Shown here piece after piece: positions 36,290-45,648 of a stretch of 64,000 bases of DNA. The notes under the pieces were generated by a model, which had not been told where the DNA came from, searched no databases, and worked only from the letters and a program-made list of their open reading frames with translations. Made by a program: the position numbers and the translations under genes. The stretch comes from 2-02-FULL-55-14 sp964534125 (GTDB lineage Bacteria; Bacteroidota; Ignavibacteria; UBA10030). Positions within the stretch are counted from its first letter, which is position 1, and each line of letters starts with the position of its first letter. The DNA is taken from NCBI GenBank assembly GCA_964534125.1, contig CAZHOJ010000002.1, positions 369,411 through 433,410 of the forward strand, given 5' to 3'.

Positions 36290-37048
36290 TTACCTTCCTT
36301 CCTTCTTCCTGGGTCGAACGATGAACACGATCACGAACACACCAACCAGCCCGAGGACGACCACGCCGCTCACACGGACGACATCGAATGCGTACCTCTT
36401 CCCCTCGGGATCGTAGGTGAAGCAGAGCTGAAGGACCTTGGCGATCGTGGGTCCGATGCGTCCCTCGGACGCTTCGATGAGCCCCATCTTCACGTCGAAC
36501 GGAACATGCTTGATGCCATACAGATAGCGCGTGACCTTGCCTTCCGGGGAGAGCATGATGAGCACGCCGGCATGGAGCCATTCCCGGCCGTCACGCTTGA
36601 AGTAGAATCCTGCAGCATCGGTGATGCGATCGATGGCTCCGCTGTCCGCCGTGAGGAACCGCCAGGCAGACGGATCCGGACGGACGTCCAGTTCCGACAT
36701 ATAGTTCTCTTTCTTGTCGGCGGCCATCTCCGGACGTTCTGCATGATCGAAGCTCAGTGTGACGATCCGGTACTCCTCCCCCAGCTTCAGGTCCATCTTG
36801 TTCGCAACGTCGGTGACCTCTGTCAACAGCGGGCTGCAGATGCCCGGGCACCGGTAGTACACGAACATGAGGATGGTCGGCTTTGTGATGATCGACCGAA
36901 GCTGGATGAGGTTCCCCGCCTCATCGTAGACCTCTTCATCCAGGGGTATGGTCTGCCCGAGATGCTCGACGATCCCGACAGGCGGGCGGTCTGCCATGAC
37001 CGGCACTGCCAGGAGTAACCCGAACAACACGACACGTATGCGATTCAT
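36290..37048 (-). CDS. SCO1/SenC-family copper chaperone
   Basis: 252 residues: a cleavable or anchoring N-terminal segment (VVLFGLLLAVPVMA), then a thioredoxin-like SCO domain with the copper motif YYRCPGICSPLL (C-x3-C) and the third ligand His in REWLHAGVLIMLSPEG. Unusually, a second membrane helix lies at the C-terminus (VSGVVVLGLVGVFVIVFIVRP). It loads copper into the CuA site of subunit II. GGAGGTGG just before the ATG supports the start. It sits between the extra monoheme cytochrome and ctaD. Confidence 0.93.
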   Translation of the reverse strand: MNRIRVVLFGLLLAVPVMADRPPVGIVEHLGQTIPLDEEVYDEAGNLIQLRSIITKPTILMFVYYRCPGICSPLLTEVTDVANKMDLKLGEEYRIVTLSFDHAERPEMAADKKENYMSELDVRPDPSAWRFLTADSGAIDRITDAAGFYFKRDGREWLHAGVLIMLSPEGKVTRYLYGIKHVPFDVKMGLIEASEGRIGPTIAKVLQLCFTYDPEGKRYAFDVVRVSGVVVLGLVGVFVIVFIVRPRKKEGR

Positions 37049-37060
37049 GATACCACCTCC

Positions 37061-37975
37061 TTACCGCGCGGACGGCGCGGCCTGGTACAACATCGACCAC
37101 TCTGCGGCACTCAGCCGGGAAACCTCGGCCTTGAATCCGGCCTGCACAGGGTCCTCTGAAACAATCCTGATGACATCACCGACCGAAGCCGAACGCCGGC
37201 GAAGAGCGATGAGCGTCGTCATCGCCCGCACAGGGTCGGTCGCCACCCGGCGGAACACGTCGTTGGCATTCGACCGTACGGCATCTGAAACAAGGTTGAC
37301 GTTCGGCTCTGACTCCCTGACGATGATATCGAGCGCCCTCTTCACTGGGATCTGTCCCGATACGTTCACCCCCTTCGAAAGAGCGTAGATTTCATCGAGC
37401 GCTTTCAGCTCATCCTCCGAATCGATCGGCTGTCCGGAGGCGAGCGTCCTCATAAAATGCACAAGAGCGAATCGGTCCAGTGGCGGCATGTAGCTGTACG
37501 ATGCCATGCCGTTCCGGACGATACCCTCTTCAAGGGTCCTATAGATCTGCGAGACCTTTGATCCGTTGGTCCATCCTGACAGCGTACGAAAGTCGCGGGG
37601 CTTCGGATTGAGCACGATACCGGCGGGGCCGTCGCCGGCTCCGGATTCACCGTGACAAGTAGCACAGTGCGCCCTGTAAAGGTCGCGCCCCTTGGCAACG
37701 AGTTCCGGCGATGGTACGCCGACCTTCATCACGTCGACCGGCGGCAGGACCCTTGGCGTCTGCAGCGGGACATCCGTCACCAAAGCGGACGAATCCGGAA
37801 CAACTCCGGGGTCGATGCTGTTCTTGCCAGCCGTCGTCACCTGGCCGAGGTAGAACCATCCGACCGCAACGAGGCTTACAACAAGATAGATGTACGAGTA
37901 GCCAAACAGCCTCCATGGCTGCTCCAGCAGTTCCCGCCAGTCGATCTCTGCTTTGTATCTGGATTGTCGGTCCAT
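37061..37975 (-). CDS. Membrane-anchored monoheme cytochrome c of the act-cta operon
   Basis: 304 residues from the ATG at 37975; longer frames upstream overlap actF and look unreal. One membrane helix (YSYIYLVVSLVAVGWFYLGQV, near residues 29-49) is followed by a cytochrome c domain with CATCHGESGAGDGPAG, a SYMPPLDRFALVHFMRTL distal-Met segment, and a C-terminal tail of about 100 residues without heme motif. It is separate from the heme domain fused to ActD and could shuttle electrons between ACIII and the oxidase. The role is inferred from the operon. Confidence 0.85.
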   Translation of the reverse strand: MDRQSRYKAEIDWRELLEQPWRLFGYSYIYLVVSLVAVGWFYLGQVTTAGKNSIDPGVVPDSSALVTDVPLQTPRVLPPVDVMKVGVPSPELVAKGRDLYRAHCATCHGESGAGDGPAGIVLNPKPRDFRTLSGWTNGSKVSQIYRTLEEGIVRNGMASYSYMPPLDRFALVHFMRTLASGQPIDSEDELKALDEIYALSKGVNVSGQIPVKRALDIIVRESEPNVNLVSDAVRSNANDVFRRVATDPVRAMTTLIALRRRSASVGDVIRIVSEDPVQAGFKAEVSRLSAAEWSMLYQAAPSAR

Positions 37976-37995
37976 ACGTGTTCGAGACTCGTCGA

Positions 37996-39180
37996 TCAAA
38001 GGTGGAAATCCATTGCCCTGGCAAGCTTGGGATCGCCGACAGGCATCAGATTGTGTCTTTTCATCTTCCACGACAGCACGACGATCACCAGGCCAACTGC
38101 GAGCACAGGGAATCCAAGCTCCATCCAACCAACGACGACCTCTGTGCTGAACGTGGGCATGACGAGCCAGTAGATATCATACAGATGCGCGAACAGGAGC
38201 CAGATGGCCATGACCTTCAGCCGTCGGGGGTCCATCTTGGCCTCCTGCGGCAGGAGGACCAGATAGGGAATGGCGAACTGGACGACGATCAGGCCGATGG
38301 AGACCCACTGCCAGCCCCCTTCCCACCGGGCGATGAACCAGAACGTCTCTTCGGGGAGGTTGGCGTACCAGATGAGCATGAACTGGCTGAACGCGATATA
38401 GGCCCAGAAGTTCACGAATGCGAACAACAATGCCCCGAGACTGTAGAAGTGGTCGCGCGTCAGCCCTTTCAGGTATCCTTGTTCGCTCAACCGGACGATG
38501 ATGAACGTCGCAGCGGCGACGCCGGCCAGGACGGTCCCTGAAAAGAAATAGACCCCATAGATGGTCGAGAACCAATGCGGCTCGAGGCTCATGCCCCAAT
38601 CAACAGAGATCACTGTGATGGAGATGGCGAACACGGGCAAGAACGCCGCCGCAAGCCCTGCATTGATGCGGCTGAGACGCTGGTCCTTCGAGGTGTCCTG
38701 CTTGAGCGAATTGCGTGTGAACAGCCAGACGAACAGGAGCAGCAACAGAAAGACCGCAACGAATCGTCCGATGAAGAAGGGCTCGTTGAGATACGGCTCT
38801 TTTGCCGAAAGGAGCTTGTCCGCAGCGACCGCCTCGGGATGCGTCCAGTGATACACGTCGTGAAGATTGAACAGCAGCGGAACAGCGACGAGGGCTGCAA
38901 CGGGCACAAGCCACGCAAGGAACTCCGCCACGCGGCGCATCGGGACGCTCCACACGGCCCCGGTCAGATGCTCGAGTGCGACAAGGAAGAGCGCACCAGC
39001 GGCAATGCTGATGATGAAGAGGAAGAGTATGACGTTGTTGAACGCCGCTTGACGGGCATCGACCGCGTATCCCATGGCCACGATAGCCACACCGACGGCC
39101 ACCAACACCCACCCGAGCGCCGTCACAGAGCCCGGCAGCGGCCTTTTCGTATCACCCTGAATGGCTGAGGAGGCACTCAT
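37996..39180 (-). CDS. actF: ActF, integral membrane subunit of Alternative Complex III
   Basis: 394 residues with about ten helices, a shortened relative of ActC. Seen: LGWVLVAVGVAIVAMGYAVD, LEHLTGAVWSVPMRRVAEFLAW, FWAYIAFSQFMLIWYANLPEET and the tail DIYWLVMPTFSTEVVVGWMELGF. These blocks are typical of ActF in the quinol:cytochrome c oxidoreductase. It lacks the cofactors; it forms part of the membrane core. Its ATG overlaps the actDE stop as ATGA. Confidence 0.9.
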   Translation of the reverse strand: MSASSAIQGDTKRPLPGSVTALGWVLVAVGVAIVAMGYAVDARQAAFNNVILFLFIISIAAGALFLVALEHLTGAVWSVPMRRVAEFLAWLVPVAALVAVPLLFNLHDVYHWTHPEAVAADKLLSAKEPYLNEPFFIGRFVAVFLLLLLFVWLFTRNSLKQDTSKDQRLSRINAGLAAAFLPVFAISITVISVDWGMSLEPHWFSTIYGVYFFSGTVLAGVAAATFIIVRLSEQGYLKGLTRDHFYSLGALLFAFVNFWAYIAFSQFMLIWYANLPEETFWFIARWEGGWQWVSIGLIVVQFAIPYLVLLPQEAKMDPRRLKVMAIWLLFAHLYDIYWLVMPTFSTEVVVGWMELGFPVLAVGLVIVVLSWKMKRHNLMPVGDPKLARAMDFHL

Positions 39181-40316
39181 GGCAGGTCGGACTCCTTGGC
39201 GTTGTGGGCGCGCTGAAGGACGCGGACATAATGGACGATGGCCCAGCGATCATCTTGCGGGATCTGTGAAGCATACGAGGGCATGATGTTCTGCCCGTCC
39301 GTGATCACATGGTAGATGTTCCCGTCCCGCCAGGCCCGGGCCTTGTCCGAATGCAGCGTCGGGGGATTCGGGAACTGCCCCTGCAGGCGGCTGTCTCCCT
39401 CCCCCACGTTCCCATGGCATGGGCTGCAGAAGGTCAGGTATTTTGCTTTGCCACGCTCCAGCACCTCACGTGTCGGCAGAAGAGGATTGACGAGGTATTT
39501 CCCTGCTTCGCCGGGCTTTCCTTTGAAGGCGTACGGCAGAAAACCCCGGGCGACCGTGCCGGCCACAGGAACACGCATCCCCTTGCCATCCGTGAACAGT
39601 TCGCTCGGCATCTGGGCCTTCAGCTTCGGCTGCTCCATCATCCAGTCGAACGGCGGCAGAGACAGCGCATGATTGAGCACACCGTACGTCACCGCGGAGA
39701 CAGCGAGCACGGTCACAGCAAGCACGCCCAGGAAGCGTGTATCGAACAGCCGAAGGCTATGCTCCATGTCCTCGGGGACGAAGGAGATCGTCGTGATGTG
39801 CTTCCCACCGGCGTGCCGCAGGAAGTCCTTTGCGGTGCCGATCTCGAACTTCGGGTCGGTCGCTTCGATGCAGAGACCGTACTTGTCGGCCGACACACTC
39901 TTCATGTATGGCGTGTCGTGAAGCGGATGTGCATTGTTGGGGAACTTGAAGTACAGAACGATCATGGTCACGGTCGAAAGGACCGACGCGAGCAATACGG
40001 TCACCTCGAACACGACGGGAACAAATGCGGGCCATGACCAGAACGGCTTGCCGCCGATGATGAGGGGGTAATCAGTGACCGTCACCCATGTGATGAAGCC
40101 GATCGCCGACAACGCTCCAAGGAGGCCGAAGACGAACGCAAAGTAGCCGAGGTTCGAGGGCTTCAGCCTGGCCCGGCGATCGAGGCCGTGGACCGGGTAC
40201 GGAGTGTGGGCATCGAAGTGCGTGTACCCCTTCCTGACGGTCTCATCGACCGCATGGACAAGGTCGTCGACCGTATCGAAGAGTGCAGTGACGCCGTACG
40301 TAAGGTCTTTGCTCAT
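39177..40316 (-). CDS. Fused ActD-ActE subunit of Alternative Complex III
   Basis: 379 residues joining two subunits that are separate in described complexes. Residues 1-185 are the DUF3341 ActD part: YGVTALFDTVDDLVHAVDET, two helices (YFAFVFGLLGALSAIGFITW, VVFEVTVLLASVLSTVTMIV) and FPNNAHPLHDTP. A third helix (FLGVLAVTVLAVSAVTYGVL, near 195-215) then leads to a monoheme ActE domain with PVAGTVARGFLPYAF, heme motif CSPCHGNVGEGDS, and MPSYASQIPQDDRWAIVHYVR. The third helix would place the heme domain on the periplasmic side, replacing the usual ActE lipid anchor. There is no stop or frameshift between the parts. Confidence 0.92.
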   Translation of the reverse strand: MSKDLTYGVTALFDTVDDLVHAVDETVRKGYTHFDAHTPYPVHGLDRRARLKPSNLGYFAFVFGLLGALSAIGFITWVTVTDYPLIIGGKPFWSWPAFVPVVFEVTVLLASVLSTVTMIVLYFKFPNNAHPLHDTPYMKSVSADKYGLCIEATDPKFEIGTAKDFLRHAGGKHITTISFVPEDMEHSLRLFDTRFLGVLAVTVLAVSAVTYGVLNHALSLPPFDWMMEQPKLKAQMPSELFTDGKGMRVPVAGTVARGFLPYAFKGKPGEAGKYLVNPLLPTREVLERGKAKYLTFCSPCHGNVGEGDSRLQGQFPNPPTLHSDKARAWRDGNIYHVITDGQNIMPSYASQIPQDDRWAIVHYVRVLQRAHNAKESDLP

Positions 40317-40339
40317 AGAGAGAGTGTGCTTGCCCGCCC

Positions 40340-41719
40340 TTAGTGTGTGTGCTTATGAGACGGCTGAGCCCCCGGAAGCACGGCCTTCATCTCCGCGATG
40401 GAGACCGAGGGCAGGAACCGCACGAACAGCAGGGTGAGCGTGAAGAACAATCCGAATCCGAGCGCTGTGATGCCGAAATCAAAGATCGTCGGCGAGAAAT
40501 GACCCCAGCTCGACGGAAGGAAGTCGCGCGACAGGGTTGTCACAATGATGACGAAGCGCTCGAACCACATGCCGACATTGACGAGCACGCCGATGACGAA
40601 CATCGCTGGGATGTTCGTTCGCACCTTCTTGAACCAGAACAGCTGCGTGAACAGCACATTGCACGACACCATCGTCCAGTATGCCGCCGCATACGGTCCC
40701 AGCGCCCTGTTCATGAACACGAACCGTTCGAACTGGTTGCCGCTGTACCACGCGATGAACATCTCCATCGCATACGCATATCCCACCATCATGCCGGTCG
40801 CTATCATCACCTTGTTCATGTTCTCGAGGTGACGGATGGTGATCATGTTCTCCAGCTTGAAGGCCTTCCGGAGGAAGATCAGGACGTTCTGCACCATCGC
40901 GAAGCCCGAGAACACTGCTCCGGCCACGAAGTAGGGCGGGAAGATCGTCGTGTGCCATCCCGGATTCACCGACACCGCGAAGTCGAAGCTTACGATCGTG
41001 TGGACCGAGAGGACGAGCGGCGTCGCGAAACCTGCGAGGATCAGGTACATCTTCTCGTAGTGCATCCAGTGCCTGTTCGAGAAACGCCATCCGAGGCTGA
41101 GCACCGTATAGACGAGCTTCTTCCAGATATGCGTCGCCCTGTCGCGAAGCGTCGCGAAATCAGGTATGAGGCCGAGATACCAGAACACGAGCGACACGGT
41201 GAGGTACGTGTTCACCGCAAAAACGTCCCACACGAGGGGCGAGATGAAGTTGATCCACAGACCGTGCTGATTCGGATACGGGAAAAGGTATCCGGCCAGC
41301 CAGACCCGGCCGAGGTGCACGACCGTGACGAACATCGCGGCGCTGAGAACGGCGAAGATCGTCATGGCCTCTGCGAACCGCGCGATAGCGTTCCGCCAGC
41401 GCTGGCGCATGAGGAAAAGGATGGCCGAGATGAGCGTCCCTGCGTGTCCGATGCCGACCCAGAACACGAAGTTTGTGATGTCGAACGCCCAGGCGACGGG
41501 CTGCTGGAAACCGAGAACGCCAAGGCCTTTCATGAGAATGATCCCGACAGTGATGACGCCGAAGCCGAGGAGCGACCCCGAAATCGCGAGCAGCACCCAC
41601 CACCGCTTCGTCGGGAACCGGTCGATCGGCGCTGCGATGACCTCATCGACATGCGCCGCGGTCATCTCACCGTCGGTCATAGGGATCTCACGGGTGTAAT
41701 CGACGGCCGCAGTGCTCAC
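40340..41719 (-). CDS. actC: ActC, NrfD-like quinol-binding subunit of Alternative Complex III
   Basis: 459 residues with ten helices of the NrfD/PsrC family; expected to bind quinol. Seen: RWWVLLAISGSLLGFGVITVGIIL, FVFWVGIGHAGTLISAILFLMRQRWRNAIARFAEAMTIF, FNLEN-type segment KAFKLENMITIRHLENMNKVM, and WFERFVIIVTTLSRDFLPSSWG. A GTG at 41719 overlaps the actB stop as GTGA, with AAGGAG eight bases upstream; the first ATG lies 13 codons downstream, without such a site. The protein ends in a His-rich tail. Confidence 0.93.
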   Translation of the reverse strand: MSTAAVDYTREIPMTDGEMTAAHVDEVIAAPIDRFPTKRWWVLLAISGSLLGFGVITVGIILMKGLGVLGFQQPVAWAFDITNFVFWVGIGHAGTLISAILFLMRQRWRNAIARFAEAMTIFAVLSAAMFVTVVHLGRVWLAGYLFPYPNQHGLWINFISPLVWDVFAVNTYLTVSLVFWYLGLIPDFATLRDRATHIWKKLVYTVLSLGWRFSNRHWMHYEKMYLILAGFATPLVLSVHTIVSFDFAVSVNPGWHTTIFPPYFVAGAVFSGFAMVQNVLIFLRKAFKLENMITIRHLENMNKVMIATGMMVGYAYAMEMFIAWYSGNQFERFVFMNRALGPYAAAYWTMVSCNVLFTQLFWFKKVRTNIPAMFVIGVLVNVGMWFERFVIIVTTLSRDFLPSSWGHFSPTIFDFGITALGFGLFFTLTLLFVRFLPSVSIAEMKAVLPGAQPSHKHTH

Positions 41720-44700
41720 GCCGGGTTCTCCTTGTGAATGTTCCGCAGTCGGGCAAGGTACGTCACGTTCGGGCGCACATTGATCTCCTCCAGCACATGA
41801 TATCCGAGCGCGTGGTCTCTGTACCGGGAAATCTCTGACGCCTGGTCGTTCGCGTCGCCGAACACGATCGCCGTGGCAGGACACGCCTCCTGGCAAGCGG
41901 TCTTTACGTCCGTCCCTCGGACCGGACGCCCTTCTTCTGTCGCTCTCTGACGGGCCTCGGAGATGCGCTGAACACAGAACGTGCACTTCTCCATGACGCC
42001 GCGCGACCGGATGGTCACCTCGGGATTGTGCACCAGACTGACCGGCTGCTGTTCGTAGTAGCCGTCGGCAAAATCATCCCGCCAATTGAAGAAGTTGAAC
42101 CTGCGGACCTTGTAGGGACAGTTGTTCGAACAATACTTCGTTCCGACACAGCGATTGTAGACCATCTGGTTGAGGCCGTCGGGGCTGTGCGTCGTGGCAG
42201 CGACCGGACAGACGTTCTCGCAGGGAGCATTGTCGCAATGCTGACAGAGCATCGGCTGGTGGCTGAGGGTCGGGTCTTCTGCCGTCCCCGCATAATAGCG
42301 GTCGATCCGCATCCACTGCATCTCTCTCCCCTTCCCGACCTGTTCCTTCCCGATGACGGGAATGTTGTTCTCCACGTTGCAGCCGACCACACATGCATTG
42401 CATCCGATGCATTTGTTGAGGTCGATCGCCATCGCCCACTTCACACCATCATATTCCACCGTGGGGGCGATGTTGAACAGCTCGTGCTTCTTCTCATGGA
42501 GGAATGTGGGATTGGACCTGAACTCCTCCACCGTTCCTTCCCGGACGATCTGCCGCTTGAGGTGGAGCTCATGGGTGAGTGCGTCGTCGAGGGAATGGTG
42601 CTCCTGCGTCGACACAAGCTCGTATGTCCCGGCAGCTTTGGAGAGCGACGCACCGGTCAGGACCCGGGAGCCGAGCAATGCGCTACCGTTGAGCAACGGC
42701 ATCACATCAACACCGACACCCGATCCGACAGGGCCGGCCACTCTGCGACCGTACCCGAGCGGGACCGTCACCAGGTCGTCAGCCTGACCCGGTTGAAGGA
42801 AGACAGGCAGGACCACGACGGCATCTCCCGATCTCACCTCGAGGAGGTCGTTGGAGGTCACGCCCAGCTTTTTCCCGGTCGCCGGGGAAAGCGCCGCATA
42901 ATTATCCCAGACGATCTTCGAGACAGGATGGGGCAATTCCTGCAGCCACCCGTTGTTCGCAAGATCACCATCGCCGAGGTACGGGCTCTCCTGCAGCACG
43001 ACGACCGCCCCTTCCCCAGCCGCTGAAGGACGCCCCGCACCCAACGCAACAGTCTTGAACGGACGGTGCGTACCGGGGCGCTGCGGGAGTGTCACAACGC
43101 CGTCATGGAGCGAAGATAGCCAGAACGTACGGAAGTCCGTCGCTGGCCTTATGGCCGGGTAGATTTCCGCCTCCCAGCGCTTCTTGAGGTAATCGAGATA
43201 CAGTGTCTCGGAATACGCGTTCGCCCCGATTGTCCACCCGAGCAGAGCCCCCTCGAGCTGATGCGTATCATAGAGGGGTGCGATCACCGGTTGCTGCAGC
43301 GACACAACACCGGAGCGGACCTGATGGTCTCCCCATGACTCGAAGGCGTGATGGACCGGCAGAACAAATGTGCAGATACGCGAGGTCTCGTCATCAGTCC
43401 CGGTCAGACTGACGGAGAACGGTACGCTCTCCAGCGCTTCCCTGTACCCGTACTCACCCGGAAGATGGTACACCGGATTTGCATTGGCGTGGATCACTAC
43501 TGCCACTGAGCCGGAACGCATGCGGCCAGCGAGTCCTGCGAAGTCGTCGGACGAAGAGAGAGGCAGAACAGTGGTCGTGACCGCATCGTATCGATACAGG
43601 TCCGCGTTGCCCAGGACCTCGTTCAGATAGTTGACAGCCACATGGACACGTTCGGAGAGCACGTGGCCTGCGACGACGATGGCCTCTCCTCTATGCTGCA
43701 GGAGGTCGTCTGCGAGATGCTTCAGCACCTCGGGCGCAAGTCCGTGCTTCTGTGCGACGTCAGCAAGGCTGGGACTGCCGGAGACGTCCGCGGGGAGCCG
43801 GTTGCCGGCAACCTGCCGCAGAAGGGCGAACACAAATTCTTCCTGTGCGTCCGGACGCAGGCGAAGCCGATAGTCGGCGTTCGCACCGGTCAGGCTCATG
43901 CCGCCTTCGACGCAGTACAATCTATTGATGTCGTTCGAGACCGTCACGTCGCGCCCCGCCGCAAACTGGCGAACCTGTTCAACGACGGACCCTTCGGTAC
44001 TCAGGATGTCCGCCTCAAGGGCGACGATCACCTTTGCGCGATCATAGGCGATCGCGGGGACATCCGTCGATCCGTACGACGATTGCCAGGCCTTCTGCCG
44101 TGTGTCATCGTTGAACAGCGAGTACGCGTACACGCGCACCGTTGGATATTTCTTTTTCAGGTCATCGAATACCCGTTTCGCAGTCGGGGACGTCAGCCCG
44201 CGCGTCACGAGGGCCACTTCCTTCCCCTCACGGGCCGCTTCTTCAAGACGCCTGACCACCTCGGCATTGGCCGTGTCCCATGTGAGCTCATCGCGCCTTC
44301 GGGATTCCGGGCCGTATTGCGGCTTCCGGAGACGGTACGGATCGTACACGCTCAGGATGCTCGCCTGACCTTTTGTGCAGACCTTGCCGCGGCTGATGGG
44401 ATGGTCGGGATTGCCGTCGACCTTGATCGGCCGGCCTTCCCGGGTCTTGATGAGAATACCACATCCCTGTCCGCAAACTGTACACGTCGATGCGTAGTAG
44501 TTCGCGACGCCGGGCGTCACTTCCTCCGGTTTGATGGTATATGGAACGATCTCGCCCTTATCGCGGTATGCATTGCATCCCACGGCAGCAAACGCGGCGG
44601 AGGCCGTCAGCAGCGAAAGGAACTGCGTGCGCGACATCGTCGACATCTCCGACGGATCGAAGTCGTCGGTCACGCCGGCCATGAATTCGTGGGCCTTCTG

Positions 44701-44766
44701 TTCGCTGACGGAGTCTCTGTTGTAGAGCTCGCGAAGGCTTCGCCAGTAGGAGGATTCAGGCGCCAT
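41716..44766 (-). CDS. actB: ActB, iron-sulfur subunit of Alternative Complex III
   Basis: 1016 residues. The N-terminal part looks like a molybdopterin oxidoreductase (YYASTCTVCGQGCGILIKTREGRPIKVDGNPDHPISRG), a domain that carries no molybdenum in known ACIII. The C-terminal part is a ferredoxin-like domain with four cluster motifs: CIGCNACVVGC near residue 784, CQHCDNAPCENVCP, CVGTKYCSNNCP and CTFCVQRI with ACQEACPA. The N-terminal leader STMSRTQFLSLLTASAAFAAVGC resembles a Tat signal, but has SR in place of RR. It overlaps the small gene upstream and actC downstream. It passes electrons from the quinol site towards the hemes. Confidence 0.95.
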   Translation of the reverse strand: MAPESSYWRSLRELYNRDSVSEQKAHEFMAGVTDDFDPSEMSTMSRTQFLSLLTASAAFAAVGCNAYRDKGEIVPYTIKPEEVTPGVANYYASTCTVCGQGCGILIKTREGRPIKVDGNPDHPISRGKVCTKGQASILSVYDPYRLRKPQYGPESRRRDELTWDTANAEVVRRLEEAAREGKEVALVTRGLTSPTAKRVFDDLKKKYPTVRVYAYSLFNDDTRQKAWQSSYGSTDVPAIAYDRAKVIVALEADILSTEGSVVEQVRQFAAGRDVTVSNDINRLYCVEGGMSLTGANADYRLRLRPDAQEEFVFALLRQVAGNRLPADVSGSPSLADVAQKHGLAPEVLKHLADDLLQHRGEAIVVAGHVLSERVHVAVNYLNEVLGNADLYRYDAVTTTVLPLSSSDDFAGLAGRMRSGSVAVVIHANANPVYHLPGEYGYREALESVPFSVSLTGTDDETSRICTFVLPVHHAFESWGDHQVRSGVVSLQQPVIAPLYDTHQLEGALLGWTIGANAYSETLYLDYLKKRWEAEIYPAIRPATDFRTFWLSSLHDGVVTLPQRPGTHRPFKTVALGAGRPSAAGEGAVVVLQESPYLGDGDLANNGWLQELPHPVSKIVWDNYAALSPATGKKLGVTSNDLLEVRSGDAVVVLPVFLQPGQADDLVTVPLGYGRRVAGPVGSGVGVDVMPLLNGSALLGSRVLTGASLSKAAGTYELVSTQEHHSLDDALTHELHLKRQIVREGTVEEFRSNPTFLHEKKHELFNIAPTVEYDGVKWAMAIDLNKCIGCNACVVGCNVENNIPVIGKEQVGKGREMQWMRIDRYYAGTAEDPTLSHQPMLCQHCDNAPCENVCPVAATTHSPDGLNQMVYNRCVGTKYCSNNCPYKVRRFNFFNWRDDFADGYYEQQPVSLVHNPEVTIRSRGVMEKCTFCVQRISEARQRATEEGRPVRGTDVKTACQEACPATAIVFGDANDQASEISRYRDHALGYHVLEEINVRPNVTYLARLRNIHKENPA

Positions 44767-44974
44767 GGGCAGAGGATTCCTTGTTCGAACGGGAAACGGC
44801 TGACGGGTGGATCGTGACGCTGAGCGGAGGTGTGCCTGTCCGCATCAGGGACCGGAGAGCCGGGGGAAGGAGATTGGAGAGTCCCATTCCGGCCACCACA
44901 GCAACTGCCATCCTTGCGAACAGAGAACGCCGGCCGAATGCCGGAGAGGCGGTGGGGGTGTCGTTCGTCGTCAT
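44756..44974 (-). CDS. Small protein with twin-arginine-like leader between actA and actB
   Basis: 72 residues from the ATG at 44974, ten bases after the actA stop and overlapping the actB start by 11 bases. It reads as a single leader: a Thr/Pro-rich N-terminus, RRSLFARM with two arginines, then a hydrophobic stretch (AVAVVAGMGLSNLL) and a polar tail. There is no heme or cluster motif. It may be a small membrane-spanning or Tat-exported accessory subunit. ActB, made just after it, lacks a full RR pair, so a shared export role is conceivable, but this is inference. I do not recognise the family. Confidence 0.72.
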   Translation of the reverse strand: MTTNDTPTASPAFGRRSLFARMAVAVVAGMGLSNLLPPALRSLMRTGTPPLSVTIHPSAVSRSNKESSAHGA

Positions 44975-44984
44975 CGTCTCGCTC

Positions 44985-45554
44985 TTATCTGTGGCAGGCT
45001 GCACAATATTCAGGACCTTTCTGGATCCCTTCGATGTCCGTGAACCGATGAGGAGCGTTACGGTGACAGTCGAGGCATGCCCCCATCGTGAACTGCGATA
45101 CCTGTGTCAGCACGTCCATATTCTCCACCGATCCGTGACATTGCGCACAGTCGAGGCCTTTGTTGACATGCACGCTATGATTGAAGTATGCATAGTCAGG
45201 AACCTTATGGACCCGCTTCCACGGCATCGCCGCGCCCGCTTCGTATGCCTGCGTCAGTTTGATGATCTCAGGCTTGTTCTTGCGGGCGACGGTGTGGCAA
45301 TTCATGCAGGTGGCGAGCGGAGGGACTGTTGCATGAGGTGAGGTAGCGGCGGACGTATGGCAATACTGACAGTCGATGGCCATCGTGCCGGCATGCAGCT
45401 TGTGCGAGAAGGCGACAGGCTGTTCGGGGGCGTATCCCACCCCATCGCGCTCCGCCCTCGACAGGAAGTAGGTAGCAGTAAAAGCCACAACCGCTACGAA
45501 CAGCACTAAAGGCAGACGGATGCGCAGCGTGTAGTCAAGGACGGCTTTTTTCAT
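44985..45554 (-). CDS. actA: ActA, pentaheme cytochrome c subunit of Alternative Complex III
   Basis: 189 residues: an N-terminal membrane anchor (LPLVLFVAVVAFTATYFLS) followed by five CXXCH heme motifs: CQYCH, CMNCH, CAQCH, CLDCH and CAACH. Additional His residues (AFSHKLHAG, YFNHSVHVNKG) are likely distal ligands. The size and heme number match ActA of described complexes. It is the first gene of the 14-gene operon; the promoter should lie in 45555-45944. Confidence 0.95.
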   Translation of the reverse strand: MKKAVLDYTLRIRLPLVLFVAVVAFTATYFLSRAERDGVGYAPEQPVAFSHKLHAGTMAIDCQYCHTSAATSPHATVPPLATCMNCHTVARKNKPEIIKLTQAYEAGAAMPWKRVHKVPDYAYFNHSVHVNKGLDCAQCHGSVENMDVLTQVSQFTMGACLDCHRNAPHRFTDIEGIQKGPEYCAACHR

Positions 45555-45648
45555 TCCGGGTGCGAAGTGGATTCAAGGCAAGCGAGGCTCGGATGAGCGG
45601 TCCGATGTGAAGAGTTGTGGGGATCGGATTCGCTTGCTGGGCAACGGA

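Noticed and set aside
41716..44766. A molybdenum-dependent oxidoreductase
   Set aside because: The pentaheme ActA, NrfD-like ActC, DUF3341 and ActF around it show it is ActB, whose molybdopterin-type domain carries no molybdenum in known complexes.
43642..44817. Long open frame opposite actB
   Set aside because: Antisense shadow of a strongly conserved gene, without a recognisable domain.
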